A stretch of DNA of 47,542 bases from the NCBI GenBank assembly GCA_026388335.1, contig JAPLJZ010000161.1:1-47542 (forward strand), given 5' to 3'. Positions 8,928 through 17,422 of the stretch are shown one piece after another (the first letter of the stretch is position 1; every line of letters begins with the position of its first letter). Position numbers and translations under genes: made by a program. The stretch comes from Deltaproteobacteria bacterium (GTDB lineage: Bacteria; Desulfobacterota; Syntrophia; Syntrophales; UBA8958). The notes under the pieces are model-generated. The model ran no database searches. It saw only the letters and a list, made by a program, of their open reading frames with translations, and was not told where the DNA came from.

Positions 8928-9497
8928 ATGACCAAATTCGCAGCGGTTTTTCTTGACAGGGATGGAACGATCAATGAAGAGGTGGGTTATCTGGACAGCC
9001 TCGAGAAACTGCATGTGTTTCCCGAGGCCTTTGAGGCCGTGCGACTGATTAATCAAGCCGGGCTGAAAACCGTAGTGATCACCAACCAGTCAGGTATTGG
9101 GCGGGGATTTTTTGACGAAGCTTTCGTCGACATAGTTCATGAAGAAATGCGCCGTCTTTTCCTGAAAGAAGGGGCCGTGATTGATGGCGTTTATTACTGC
9201 CCCCACCATCCAACAGAGGGTATCGGCCCATACCGTCAAACCTGCTCCTGCCGGAAGCCGGAAACGGGGCTCCTTTTAAAGGCGGCAAAAGATTTGGTTA
9301 TAGATCTTGGCAAGTCGTACATGATCGGAGATGTGCCCAAGGACGTGGAGGCGGGACAAAGGGCGGGGGCGAAAGGAATCCTCGTCCAGACGGGTTACGG
9401 AAAGGTCGTCGATATGGGATCAACCCACCCGGATTATATTGCGCAGGATATCCTTGAGGCGGTCAAGTGGTTACTGAGCAACAGGGAAACATCGTGA
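8928..9497 (+). CDS. gmhB: D-glycero-beta-D-manno-heptose 1,7-bisphosphate 7-phosphatase GmhB
   Basis: GmhB removes the 7-phosphate from heptose 1,7-bisphosphate during ADP-heptose synthesis in the cytoplasm. The 189-residue HAD-superfamily protein has the nucleophile motif FLDRDGTIN at about residues 8-16 and ITNQSGIGRG. The zinc-binding cluster YYCPHHPTEG...CSCRKPETG is diagnostic of GmhB-type phosphatases, and the acidic loop MIGDVPKDVEAG follows. It lies between two heptosyltransferase genes. Its stop overlaps the next gene's GTG start as GTGA at 9494-9497. Confidence 0.93.
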   Translation: MTKFAAVFLDRDGTINEEVGYLDSLEKLHVFPEAFEAVRLINQAGLKTVVITNQSGIGRGFFDEAFVDIVHEEMRRLFLKEGAVIDGVYYCPHHPTEGIGPYRQTCSCRKPETGLLLKAAKDLVIDLGKSYMIGDVPKDVEAGQRAGAKGILVQTGYGKVVDMGSTHPDYIAQDILEAVKWLLSNRETS

Positions 9498-10564
9498 ATA
9501 TTCTGATTGCCAAACTCAGCGCCATCGGAGACGTGGTTCATACCCTGCCCTCACTTGCGGCCTTACGGCAGCTTTACCCGCAAGCCCACATCACTTGGGT
9601 TGTCGAAGAAGCGGCCGCTGATCTTATCGATGGTCATCCCCATCTGGATCGCGTCCTGATCTCCCGAAGAAAGCACTGGCAGCAGGATTTTAAAAAGGGT
9701 AATTTCAGTAAAAACATCCAGGAAATCAGGTTCTTTGTAAATGCCTTGAGAGATCGTCCCTATGACCTGGTCATCGACTTTCACGGACTTTTTAAAAGCG
9801 CCGTGCTTGTCTGGCTGAGCGGCGGCACCAGGAAACTGGGTTTCGATAGCATGCAGGAAGGGAGCGGGTTATTCTACACCGAAAAGATCCCGGAAGATAT
9901 GGGCAAGCATGCCGTGGATCGGTATCTGGATTTTCTGGCCTACCTGGGGGCCAAAAGCGGTAAGGCAGATGGAGTGAACGCTCCGGAGTTTCTCATTCCT
10001 TCCGACGATCGCAACATTCAAAAGGTATCCGCACTGCTTAGTAAAAGTCATCTTGACATCGATGAGCCCTTTGTGGCCATAAATCCGGTAGCCTTATGGG
10101 ATACCAAGCTCTGGCGGGAAGACAGATTTGCCATGCTGGCAGACAGGATCGTCGGAGAACTGAATATTCCTGTTGTCATAACGGGCAGCGCCGATGAAAA
10201 ACCCTATACCGAATCGATTATCAAGGAAGCTAAAACAGCAAAGGTCGTTGATCTGGCCGGACAGACGACCTTAAAGGATCTGGCATGTCTTTACCGGCAA
10301 GCCGCCGTAGTCGTGACCACCGACTCCGGACCGATGCATATCGCCGCCGCAGTCGGCACACCCGTCGTAGCCCTTTTCGGGCCCACGGAACCCAGGAGGA
10401 CGGGCCCTTACGGCGCTGGTCATACTGTCATCAGCAAGAAGCTGCCGTGCAGCCCCTGCTTCTTGAAGCAGTGCCGTACGAGGGAATGCATGGAGGGAAT
10501 TACCGTGGAAGAGGTCTTGGAAGGGGTTAAGGAAAAACTGGGGGAAAAGACTGAAACTGTTTAG
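9494..10564 (+). CDS. waaC: Lipopolysaccharide heptosyltransferase I (GT9)
   Basis: WaaC adds the first heptose to Kdo2-lipid A. The ORF track starts at 9467, but the GTG at 9494 is preferred. It gives MNILIAKLSAIGDVVHTLP, the usual N-terminus, lies behind AGGGAAAC, and overlaps the gmhB stop as GTGA. The product is then 356 residues. GT9 features include the N-terminal GDVVHTLPSLAALR, VVTTDSGPMHIAAAVGTPVVALFGPTEP and the C-terminal PCSPCFLKQCRTREC cluster. It is translationally coupled to gmhB, so heptose synthesis and transfer are probably co-expressed. Confidence 0.9.
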   Translation: MNILIAKLSAIGDVVHTLPSLAALRQLYPQAHITWVVEEAAADLIDGHPHLDRVLISRRKHWQQDFKKGNFSKNIQEIRFFVNALRDRPYDLVIDFHGLFKSAVLVWLSGGTRKLGFDSMQEGSGLFYTEKIPEDMGKHAVDRYLDFLAYLGAKSGKADGVNAPEFLIPSDDRNIQKVSALLSKSHLDIDEPFVAINPVALWDTKLWREDRFAMLADRIVGELNIPVVITGSADEKPYTESIIKEAKTAKVVDLAGQTTLKDLACLYRQAAVVVTTDSGPMHIAAAVGTPVVALFGPTEPRRTGPYGAGHTVISKKLPCSPCFLKQCRTRECMEGITVEEVLEGVKEKLGEKTETV

Positions 10565-10587
10565 GCGGGAAAGAAAGAGGAAAAACT

Positions 10588-10758
10588 ATGACTATCAGTA
10601 AAGAACTACTTGAAATTCTGGCCTGTCCCAAATGCAAGGGAGAGATTATACTCAACGAAGGTCAGGATGGCCTAATATGCCATCCCTGCAAACTGCTCTA
10701 TGAAATCAGGGAAGGCATCCCGATCATGCTCATTGACGAGGCGAAACCGCTCGCATAA
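10588..10758 (+). CDS. Trm112-family small zinc-ribbon-like protein (YcaR type)
   Basis: This 56-residue gene is too short for the ORF track. It begins at an ATG behind AAAGAGGAAAAACT, 23 bp after waaC. The product contains LLEILACPKCKG, then LICHPCKLLYEIREGIPIMLIDEA, the Trm112p pattern of two Cys-x2-Cys knuckles followed by Y-x-I-R-x-G-I-P. In many Proteobacteria such genes sit in lipid A/Kdo operons; some family members act as methyltransferase partners, but the role here is unknown. Its last 29 bp overlap the 3' end of the opposite-strand GT9 gene. Confidence 0.85.
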   Translation: MTISKELLEILACPKCKGEIILNEGQDGLICHPCKLLYEIREGIPIMLIDEAKPLA

Positions 10759-11842
10759 TCGCCTCCTTCACGCTGTCGACGCTCATGTTTTCCAGGCACC
10801 GGCTGCGACCTCGTCCATCGCAGCCTTTTTGATGGCAGGGCGAGCAATCCATACCCATAGTTACTACCTGGTGCTGTTCACCCACCGGCGCCCAGTCCCG
10901 CCAGTCGGACGGTCCGTAAAGAGTGATGGTGGGTGTTCCCACGGCGGCAGCGATGTGTGGGGCGGCACTGTCCACCCCCACATGCAGACGGCTGAGGCTG
11001 AGTAAGGCCGCTAACTCCGTCAGGTTTGTTTCACCGGCCAGATTGTGTATTTTCACCACACCGCTCACGCTTTTCACCAGCGCTTCCGCCCGCGCTCTCT
11101 CCATCGCCGACCCGACAATTACAGCGGGAAGGCGATATTCCGTCCATAACCACGCACCGATGGCAACCCAGTTATCCAGCGGCCATTCCTTGTAAGACCA
11201 GCGCGAAAAAGGGTTTAAGGTAACAAAGCCGGTCGGGGTGTCGTCTTGCGCCTGGGAATAAACACCATGATCATTTATAAGATTTCTCATCCTTCCTAGG
11301 ATTTCCGGCTTAATAAATAACTTCGGGACGGTATCTCCCGTGGGAATCCCGAATCCCCTGACAATCCGCAGGGATTGTTCAGCCGCTCCAAGACAGATAC
11401 GGATATTTTCTACGGCCGGATAAACAAGGTGGGTAAAAAGTCGATTCCTATAAAAAGGTGCGTCCCGGTATACCAGCGAGGCACGGAACGGTGCCCCCGT
11501 CAACCTTGCCATAAAAGCACCCCGTTCGTCGGAGCGCAGGTCAAAGACAAGATCGAATCCGGCCTCCCGGACTCTTTTCAGGAAAGCCAGCTGCGCCGGC
11601 AGTCTGACCCCAAGGGTTCCCTGATACCGCTTTACTTCGAATACCTCCTTAACGGCAGGGTCGGTATCGAACAGGTTGCCGATCCCTTCCCGGATGAGCA
11701 GGGACAGATTCGCATCCGGATAGGCATTCTTGACCGCCCTAAAGGTGGGAATAGACCAGACGACATCGCCGATATCGCCGAGCTGAATAATAAGGATATT
11801 TTGGATGTCTTCCGGAAGGGTGTGGTGACGCCGAATGTCCAT
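10730..11842 (-). CDS. Third family-9 heptosyltransferase
   Basis: This 370-residue GT9 enzyme has NILIIQLGDIGDVVWSIPTF at the N-terminus, HVGDSAAPHIAAAVG-like text (HVGVDSAAPHIAAAVG) in the donor half, and the C-terminal cysteine cluster DCSPCHQKGCDGRGRSRC. It probably transfers a heptose (or related sugar) to the LPS core, in the manner of WaaQ or a third heptosyltransferase. It is the last gene of the long - strand cluster and converges on the Trm112-family gene with a 29-bp 3' overlap. A 131-bp gap separates it from the WecA-like gene. AGAGG lies about 13 nt before the ATG, which is rather far. Confidence 0.85.
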   Translation of the reverse strand: MDIRRHHTLPEDIQNILIIQLGDIGDVVWSIPTFRAVKNAYPDANLSLLIREGIGNLFDTDPAVKEVFEVKRYQGTLGVRLPAQLAFLKRVREAGFDLVFDLRSDERGAFMARLTGAPFRASLVYRDAPFYRNRLFTHLVYPAVENIRICLGAAEQSLRIVRGFGIPTGDTVPKLFIKPEILGRMRNLINDHGVYSQAQDDTPTGFVTLNPFSRWSYKEWPLDNWVAIGAWLWTEYRLPAVIVGSAMERARAEALVKSVSGVVKIHNLAGETNLTELAALLSLSRLHVGVDSAAPHIAAAVGTPTITLYGPSDWRDWAPVGEQHQVVTMGMDCSPCHQKGCDGRGRSRCLENMSVDSVKEAIMRAVSPRQ

Positions 11843-11973
11843 CGAACACTTTTTGCCTCTTGGGGTTTATGGTAATTAAAAAGTGTGCCACCCTGACCAG
11901 ATCACTTGATGCAGAGAGCTGTGACTGGCAAAGATGCAGAAAAATCGCGGGATTTCCGACCTTTTCCCGTAGA

Positions 11974-13080
11974 TCACAAAGAACGACCATGCTTGGTTTG
12001 TTCATCAGATAACACTGAGACACTGAGTTGACGGCGTACTCGTATTCGCACAGTAGTAGTAAGCACAACAAACGACAACAAGGTGCAAGTGAGATAAATG
12101 ATGACGGGACAGATACCATATGGTCGGATAACAATCATACCGATGCCAATCAACAACTGGCACAAACCATAGCCGGCAGAGACCTTCCAGTGGGCAATCT
12201 CCATTTCGTTTGCAAGAATCTGGTACAGATGTCGCCGGTGAGGCTCAATTAAATTTTCGCGATCCTTCAATCGAACGATCATGGTTGTTAACTCATCAGC
12301 ATAAAAAGGAAAAAGAAAGGTCGATAAACAAAGAATATCAAAATAGTCTCGGGAAAAAGCAACAACTATAACAGCAAAAGTAAAACCAAGGAGAATGCTC
12401 CCCACATCTCCCAAAAATACCTTTGCTTTCGGAATATTAAAAGGGATAAACCCGATGCAGGCAAGGGCAACATATATGGAAAATAAGGAAAGTTGGCTGA
12501 ATGAAGCGTCTTGCCCTTTGACAAAGCCATACATGCCTAATAGCCCGAAACAAATGGTTCCGCTGATACCCGCAATACCATTGATGCCATCCATGAAATT
12601 AAAAAAATTCGCACTGCCGACGATATAGATAGCGGTTACAATGGGAATCAATACAATAAGAAGGAAAAACAAGTTTGGATGGGATTGTAAATAAGAAGAC
12701 GTGATATTGGGCAAGAGAGAAAATACAACAAAAAAAGCAGCAGATAATTGAACAATTAATCGAAATCGTACAGACAGCTGAAAAAAATCGCCGTAGAAAC
12801 CAATCATTGATACAACAATAATAGGGAACAAAAAATTGGTCGGTAATTTCAGGGCAAGACCTGCCAGAATGACTGCTAGAAAAATCCCGATGCCACCCCC
12901 CCTTGGGGTTGGGACAGAGTGCGAGCTACGATCATTCGGCCAATCCATGAGACTCAATCTCATCGGTGTTCTACTGATAAACCATGCACCGGCACCACCG
13001 AGAAAAAGGCAGCTCATGGATAGCAGGAAGTACTTATATTTGAGGATCAGCGCAAGACCAAGACCAGTATAATCAATCAT
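11974..13080 (-). CDS. WecA/WbpL-like polyprenyl-phosphate sugar-1-phosphate transferase
   Basis: This polytopic membrane enzyme (368 residues, about ten helices) belongs to the MraY/WecA family. It should load a HexNAc-1-phosphate onto undecaprenyl phosphate to start O-antigen synthesis. Key motifs are visible: NFFNFMDGINGIAG (158-171), FLGDVGS (222-228) with the catalytic-site Asp, and HRRHLYQ (281-287), which is typical of WecA/WbpL rather than MraY. Its start overlaps the upstream SDR gene's stop as ATGA. This SDR-plus-transferase pairing recurs in O-antigen clusters. The exact sugar is not determinable here. Confidence 0.88.
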   Translation of the reverse strand: MIDYTGLGLALILKYKYFLLSMSCLFLGGAGAWFISRTPMRLSLMDWPNDRSSHSVPTPRGGGIGIFLAVILAGLALKLPTNFLFPIIVVSMIGFYGDFFQLSVRFRLIVQLSAAFFVVFSLLPNITSSYLQSHPNLFFLLIVLIPIVTAIYIVGSANFFNFMDGINGIAGISGTICFGLLGMYGFVKGQDASFSQLSLFSIYVALACIGFIPFNIPKAKVFLGDVGSILLGFTFAVIVVAFSRDYFDILCLSTFLFPFYADELTTMIVRLKDRENLIEPHRRHLYQILANEMEIAHWKVSAGYGLCQLLIGIGMIVIRPYGICPVIIYLTCTLLSFVVLTTTVRIRVRRQLSVSVLSDEQTKHGRSL

Positions 13081-14108
13081 CGCAGGTGTCCTATGTACTT
13101 CATCTCATTTATTGTTTCATGCCAACCGGTTTGAAGATCGTATTGAGGTGTGAATCCTAATTCTTTTTGCATCAAATTGCCGTTAACGGCGATATCTTCA
13201 GTATACTTATCAACCATCTCTGGCGTAACCGGAGACGTTAAACCGAAGATGCGATATCCCCCTTCTATTGCACCAGCCACAGAACGTATAATTCCACAAG
13301 GTAATGACAGCCGGGGCGGTTTGCGACCAAGGGCAGAGCAAATGGATTCAATGATTTCGTTCAGGGTATGAAACGCACCATCAGTTACATTGAAGATCTT
13401 ACCCGCTGCGGCAGGATGAGAAACGGCCAAAACAGCCGCACGACCGACGTCCTTATCATAAACCAGCGTCCGCCGATTGAGACCATTTCCGACAGGGATA
13501 AAACGATTGCGTGCCAAGGCACGTGTCAACCTCTCGTAGTTTCCCTTGATGCGGGAACCATAAATCGCGCCCAGACGCAACACAGTTCCCAAAGGTTGAC
13601 CATCGCGGCCTTTTGCCTTCAACACAATCTCTTCAGCCGCTAGTTTCGTCTGTGCGTAAATTGTATCAGGACGAGCCAATGACTGCTCATCAAGTACGCA
13701 ACCGCCTGCCTGTCCATACACCGCAATCGTACTGAAGAATACAATGCGCATGGCGCCTGCGACAATTGCAGCATCGACTATATTCGCTGTGCCGCCGACA
13801 TTTATAAACTCGTATTTTTCGCGCATATCTGGTAGCGGATTGACAATATGCAAAAGCGCCGCCAGATGAACGACTGCATCCACACCTTGCATTGCAGATT
13901 CAACATCCGCCTTCTTCGTAACATCGCCGATAATAACATCCACGTGCGGAGGAAACATTCCTGATGCGGGAGCATCGACAGAGAATGTGCGAATTCGACA
14001 TCCGGCATGATACAGCGCGTGGACAACACGGGGCCCGATGGCACCGGTAGCGCCGGTAATAATGACGAGTGGTTTGCTGGATGCCGGTTCTAAAGTTTCA
14101 TTAATCAT
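13077..14108 (-). CDS. NAD(P)-dependent sugar epimerase/dehydratase (extended SDR)
   Basis: The 343-residue protein is an extended short-chain dehydrogenase/reductase. It has the Rossmann motif GATGAIGPRV near the N-terminus and the catalytic YAQTK (YxxxK). A GalE/WbpV-like acyl-sugar binding half follows. It should act on an NDP-hexose, often to make a UDP-HexNAc epimer used by the adjacent WecA-like transferase. A GAGG lies about 10 nt before the ATG. Its stop overlaps the WecA-like start by 4 bp. Whether it epimerises or dehydrates cannot be settled by eye. Confidence 0.82.
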   Translation of the reverse strand: MINETLEPASSKPLVIITGATGAIGPRVVHALYHAGCRIRTFSVDAPASGMFPPHVDVIIGDVTKKADVESAMQGVDAVVHLAALLHIVNPLPDMREKYEFINVGGTANIVDAAIVAGAMRIVFFSTIAVYGQAGGCVLDEQSLARPDTIYAQTKLAAEEIVLKAKGRDGQPLGTVLRLGAIYGSRIKGNYERLTRALARNRFIPVGNGLNRRTLVYDKDVGRAAVLAVSHPAAAGKIFNVTDGAFHTLNEIIESICSALGRKPPRLSLPCGIIRSVAGAIEGGYRIFGLTSPVTPEMVDKYTEDIAVNGNLMQKELGFTPQYDLQTGWHETINEMKYIGHLR

Positions 14109-14150
14109 TGCGGTTTGCCTCAGGCGGCATGGGCTTTTCTCCCGGTTTCA

Positions 14151-14285
14151 TTAAACCCGGTCGTTATGATGCCTGACTGACGGTTTACACGTTTCACGTC
14201 GCTTTTTTTCACAGGGTACTCTCACAATTGCCGGACCTGCTGCCACATATACACCTGCCGGTAAAATCAGCAAACTAAAATCGAT
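14151..14285 (-). pseudogene. Possible remnant of a bactoprenyl sugar transferase N-terminus
   Basis: The 176-bp gap between the GT4 stop and the SDR start contains an open frame without a start codon. It reads IDFSLLILPAGVYVAAGPAIV and then a basic stretch, ending at a TAA. The hydrophobic run after a D-F-S start resembles the membrane hairpin at the N-terminus of PglC/WcaJ-type sugar transferases. Only about 44 codons remain and the similarity is judged by eye, so this is a weak call. An imperfect inverted repeat (CCCGGTTT...AAACCCGG) lies at 14141-14160. Confidence 0.25.
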
Positions 14286-15431
14286 CTATCGACTTCGTGG
14301 CTGTAACAAACGATTATACAGTGAAATAGTCTCATCGATAACTTTCTCCTGGGAAAACTCATTTTCAACAATTTTTCTCCCCGTTTCGCCCATCCGTGAG
14401 CGCAATGCATGGTCCATTATGAGATTCTTTAAGGCGTGGGCAAGAGCCTTAATGTCTTTGACAGGCACGAGTAACCCATTTATCTGGTCACGAACGATCT
14501 CCCTGCAACCGGGCGTGTCTGTCGTCACGATGGGCAGACCACACGCCGCCGCCTCCAGAAGAACCTTGGGAAGACCTTCCCGATAGGAAGGCAAGCAGGC
14601 AATATGCGCACCTTGAAACACCTCAAGCATATTTTTTCGATGACCCCAGTATTCGACAACTTTACCATCTTGCCATTCTTTCAGTTTTGATGCCGGAACG
14701 GCGGAAGGATTCTCATGATCGATATCTCCAACCAAAACAAACCGCGCCGCCACACCTTCCTGTTGCAAGATTTTTGCTGCCGCGACGAATTCACCAACAC
14801 CTTTGTCCCATAGCATCCGCGAAGCCATTAGAACGACAGGCGTTCTTTCTTTGTTTGGAGATGGTTTAAAAACAGTTGTATCAACACCTGACCCCTTAAT
14901 GATCACCAGTGACCGCTCCTTCACGATATTTTGCAATAAATTGAAATCGTCAGGATTTTGAACAATCGTAAGGGTATTCTCTCCGCCAAGCAAAAAGGAA
15001 AATGCCATCTTAATAAACGGTCTTACAAGCTTCGCCTGGAGATGATTGGATGTAAATACGTACCCCATACCAGCCAAGGCGTTCACGATGTAAGGGACTC
15101 CCGTGAGGCGGGCGGAGATGGACCCGTACAGGACGGGCTTCATGGCAACATGATGGACGATGTCGGGACGTTCTTTCCTGTAGATTTCGAACAGATCCAC
15201 AATAGCAAGGAGTTCCTGCAGGGGATTCCTGCTCTTTCGACTGAGCCGGATCGGGATCAGTTTAAAGCCTTCTCTGCGGATCAGCTCCCCATGATCCTGA
15301 ACGTGCGTCGCAATGACGACATCAAAGCCCTGAACCCGCGCAGCGCGGGCGATGGGCAAACGATGGGACCAGAAATACCAGTCTTCCGTGATTATGAACA
15401 GCAGTTTTGGTTTTATTGTGCCTCCAGCCAT
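14286..15431 (-). CDS. Glycosyltransferase family 4
   Basis: This is a GT-B fold cytoplasmic glycosyltransferase of about 381 residues. The N-terminal half opens with KLLFIITEDWYFWSHRLPIA, as in many O-antigen GT4 enzymes. The C-terminal half has the E-x7-E region YREGLPKVLLEAAACGLPIV and GVDTTVFKP. The track uses a GTG at 15455; the ATG at 15431 (MAGGTIKPK) is equally plausible and is used here, since neither has a clear ribosome site. Either start overlaps the asnB end (43 or 19 bp). It should extend the lipid-linked O-unit; donor and linkage are unknown. Confidence 0.85.
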   Translation of the reverse strand: MAGGTIKPKLLFIITEDWYFWSHRLPIARAARVQGFDVVIATHVQDHGELIRREGFKLIPIRLSRKSRNPLQELLAIVDLFEIYRKERPDIVHHVAMKPVLYGSISARLTGVPYIVNALAGMGYVFTSNHLQAKLVRPFIKMAFSFLLGGENTLTIVQNPDDFNLLQNIVKERSLVIIKGSGVDTTVFKPSPNKERTPVVLMASRMLWDKGVGEFVAAAKILQQEGVAARFVLVGDIDHENPSAVPASKLKEWQDGKVVEYWGHRKNMLEVFQGAHIACLPSYREGLPKVLLEAAACGLPIVTTDTPGCREIVRDQINGLLVPVKDIKALAHALKNLIMDHALRSRMGETGRKIVENEFSQEKVIDETISLYNRLLQPRSR

Positions 15432-17395
15432 AACTGAAACATCAGGATCGTCCACAAATCATACTGCCAATTTTTCCGTCCGGAGAGATGTTCCCGCCAT
15501 TTCTGTCGTATCGGTTCAGGGTGAAAGTATCCCTCACGCTGCAAGCGCTTTTCATCAAGAAGCGCCTCCGCCCAAGGCCGCAGTTCTTCCCTCAGGAAGA
15601 CACCGATGGGGATCCCGAATCCAGTTTTGGGCCTTTCAATGAGATGCTTGGGAACATAATTATCAAGGACCTTTCGCAGGAGCCATTTCCCCTGACCATT
15701 GCGGACCTTCATGGTCTGAGGGAGCCGCCAGGCAAAAGACACGACATGGTGATTGAGATAAGGGGCTCGTGACTCCAAGCTCACCCCCATGCTGGCCCGA
15801 TCTACTTTAACGAGTATGTCATCGGGCAGATAGGTGACAGCGTCGAGGAACATCATCCGGTCTAAAAAGGAAGGCAATGAGGACCAGCATTCACTGTTTG
15901 AGAGGACCGGTTCCTTTTCTTGTCCATTGATAATAACGGATGCAGGGTTCTGCCATGTGGACACCAGACGCCGATAAAGTTCTTCCGGGTTCCTGACGGA
16001 CAGAATCTCAGCGAGTTTGTACATTTTGTCGCCGGGCATACGCTGTTTGATCCGTTGCGGAACCAAGGGATCCAGTGATTGGAAAAGACGATCCCAAGCA
16101 TCCGGGGGAGGAATAGTCAGGGTTTTGGCCAATACCTTTCTCATCCCTTCGGGGATCCACCCGATCCGCCGCCAGATGTCGGGACCCCAGAAGTATCTGT
16201 TATAACCGCCGAAAATCTCATCCGCGCCGTCGCCGGACAGGCTGACAGTGACGTGCTGGCGTGTCATTTCGGAGACAAGATACGTGGGAATCTGGGAAGA
16301 GTCAGAGAATGGTTCGTCATACAGGTAAGGGAGCTTGGGAATAACCGACATGACTGCTTCCGCCTTGACGTAGAGTTCCGTGTGCTCCGTCCCCAGATGC
16401 CGGGCAACAGCCTTTGCATAGACGGCTTCATTGTAATCGTCCTCATGGAAACCGATCGTAAACGTTCTGACAGGACGACTGCTCTGTGTCTGCATGAGAG
16501 CAACAATGGCCGACGAATCCACGCCACCGGAAAGGAACGCCCCCAGGGGGACATCGGCCTCCATTTGTTCCCCGATGGCCTTTCGCAGCAAGGCGTCAAG
16601 CTCATCAATGGCCTCTACATCCGTTCCGGTAAATGGGTGTTTAAGACCCTGCTCAGCTATTTCCAAGGCGTCCCAGTATTTACTAATTTTTGGGGGACTA
16701 CCTGGCGCATTCATGAGTGAGATGGTGACAAAACACCCCGGGGGAAGCTTCCAGATGCCTTTATAAATGGAATAAGGGGCAGGGATATAATTATATCGAA
16801 CATAGAGGCAAAGGGCCTCGCGGTCGATCTCCCAGGGCTGCCGGCCCGGTGATGCCACCACGGGATAGGCTTTGAGGGCTTTGAGTTCGGAACCGAAAAG
16901 GAAGCTGTTGCCCAGCCAACCATAGTAAAGGGGTTTTTCCCCGAGGCGGTCGCGGGCAAGGGTCAGTTCTTTCTTTTCCCGGTCCCAGAGGGCAAAGGCA
17001 AACATGCCCGTGAATTTTTTCAGGGCTGCTTCCACGCCCCAGACCCCGATGGCTTCCAGCATGATTTCCGTATCGGAATGGCCTTGCCAAGAGATGGATA
17101 TCCCCCGCGACGATTCGAGTTCCTTTCGGATTTCCCGATGATTGTAAATTTCCCCATTGAAGACGATCACGTAATTCCCGTTGTGGGCGGTCATGGGCTG
17201 GTGACCCATAGGCGTCAAATCCAGGATGGACAACCTCCTGAACCCCAAAGCCACGGCACCATTCGGATCTGTCCAAGCACCGCCGTCGTCGGGACCCCGG
17301 TGATGGAGAGTATCTGCCATGCGCACGACGTTTGCTTTCATCATTTCGCGAGACATGGAGCTTGACTGGTTAATGAAGCCTACAAAGCCACACAT
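15413..17395 (-). CDS. asnB: Asparagine synthase-like glutamine amidotransferase (AsnB family)
   Basis: The 660-residue protein has an N-terminal Ntn glutaminase domain whose nucleophile is Cys2 (MCGFVGF), with HRGPDD and FNGEIYNH. A synthetase domain follows with the pyrophosphatase loop SGGVDSS at 289-295 and LSGDGADEIFGGYNRY. Classically it makes asparagine from aspartate, glutamine and ATP. Within polysaccharide clusters, relatives such as WbpS amidate hexuronic acids. With a UDP-sugar dehydrogenase about 7 kb away in the same transcription unit, amidation of a sugar carboxylate is a reasonable inference. Confidence 0.85.
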   Translation of the reverse strand: MCGFVGFINQSSSMSREMMKANVVRMADTLHHRGPDDGGAWTDPNGAVALGFRRLSILDLTPMGHQPMTAHNGNYVIVFNGEIYNHREIRKELESSRGISISWQGHSDTEIMLEAIGVWGVEAALKKFTGMFAFALWDREKKELTLARDRLGEKPLYYGWLGNSFLFGSELKALKAYPVVASPGRQPWEIDREALCLYVRYNYIPAPYSIYKGIWKLPPGCFVTISLMNAPGSPPKISKYWDALEIAEQGLKHPFTGTDVEAIDELDALLRKAIGEQMEADVPLGAFLSGGVDSSAIVALMQTQSSRPVRTFTIGFHEDDYNEAVYAKAVARHLGTEHTELYVKAEAVMSVIPKLPYLYDEPFSDSSQIPTYLVSEMTRQHVTVSLSGDGADEIFGGYNRYFWGPDIWRRIGWIPEGMRKVLAKTLTIPPPDAWDRLFQSLDPLVPQRIKQRMPGDKMYKLAEILSVRNPEELYRRLVSTWQNPASVIINGQEKEPVLSNSECWSSLPSFLDRMMFLDAVTYLPDDILVKVDRASMGVSLESRAPYLNHHVVSFAWRLPQTMKVRNGQGKWLLRKVLDNYVPKHLIERPKTGFGIPIGVFLREELRPWAEALLDEKRLQREGYFHPEPIRQKWREHLSGRKNWQYDLWTILMFQLWLEAQ

Positions 17396-17422
17396 ATGGT
17401 TAGTAATCCGAGAACATCATTT

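Noticed and set aside
14141-14160. Imperfect inverted repeat CCCGGTTT...AAACCCGG as a terminator
   Set aside because: It has one mismatch, and no T-run follows on either strand.
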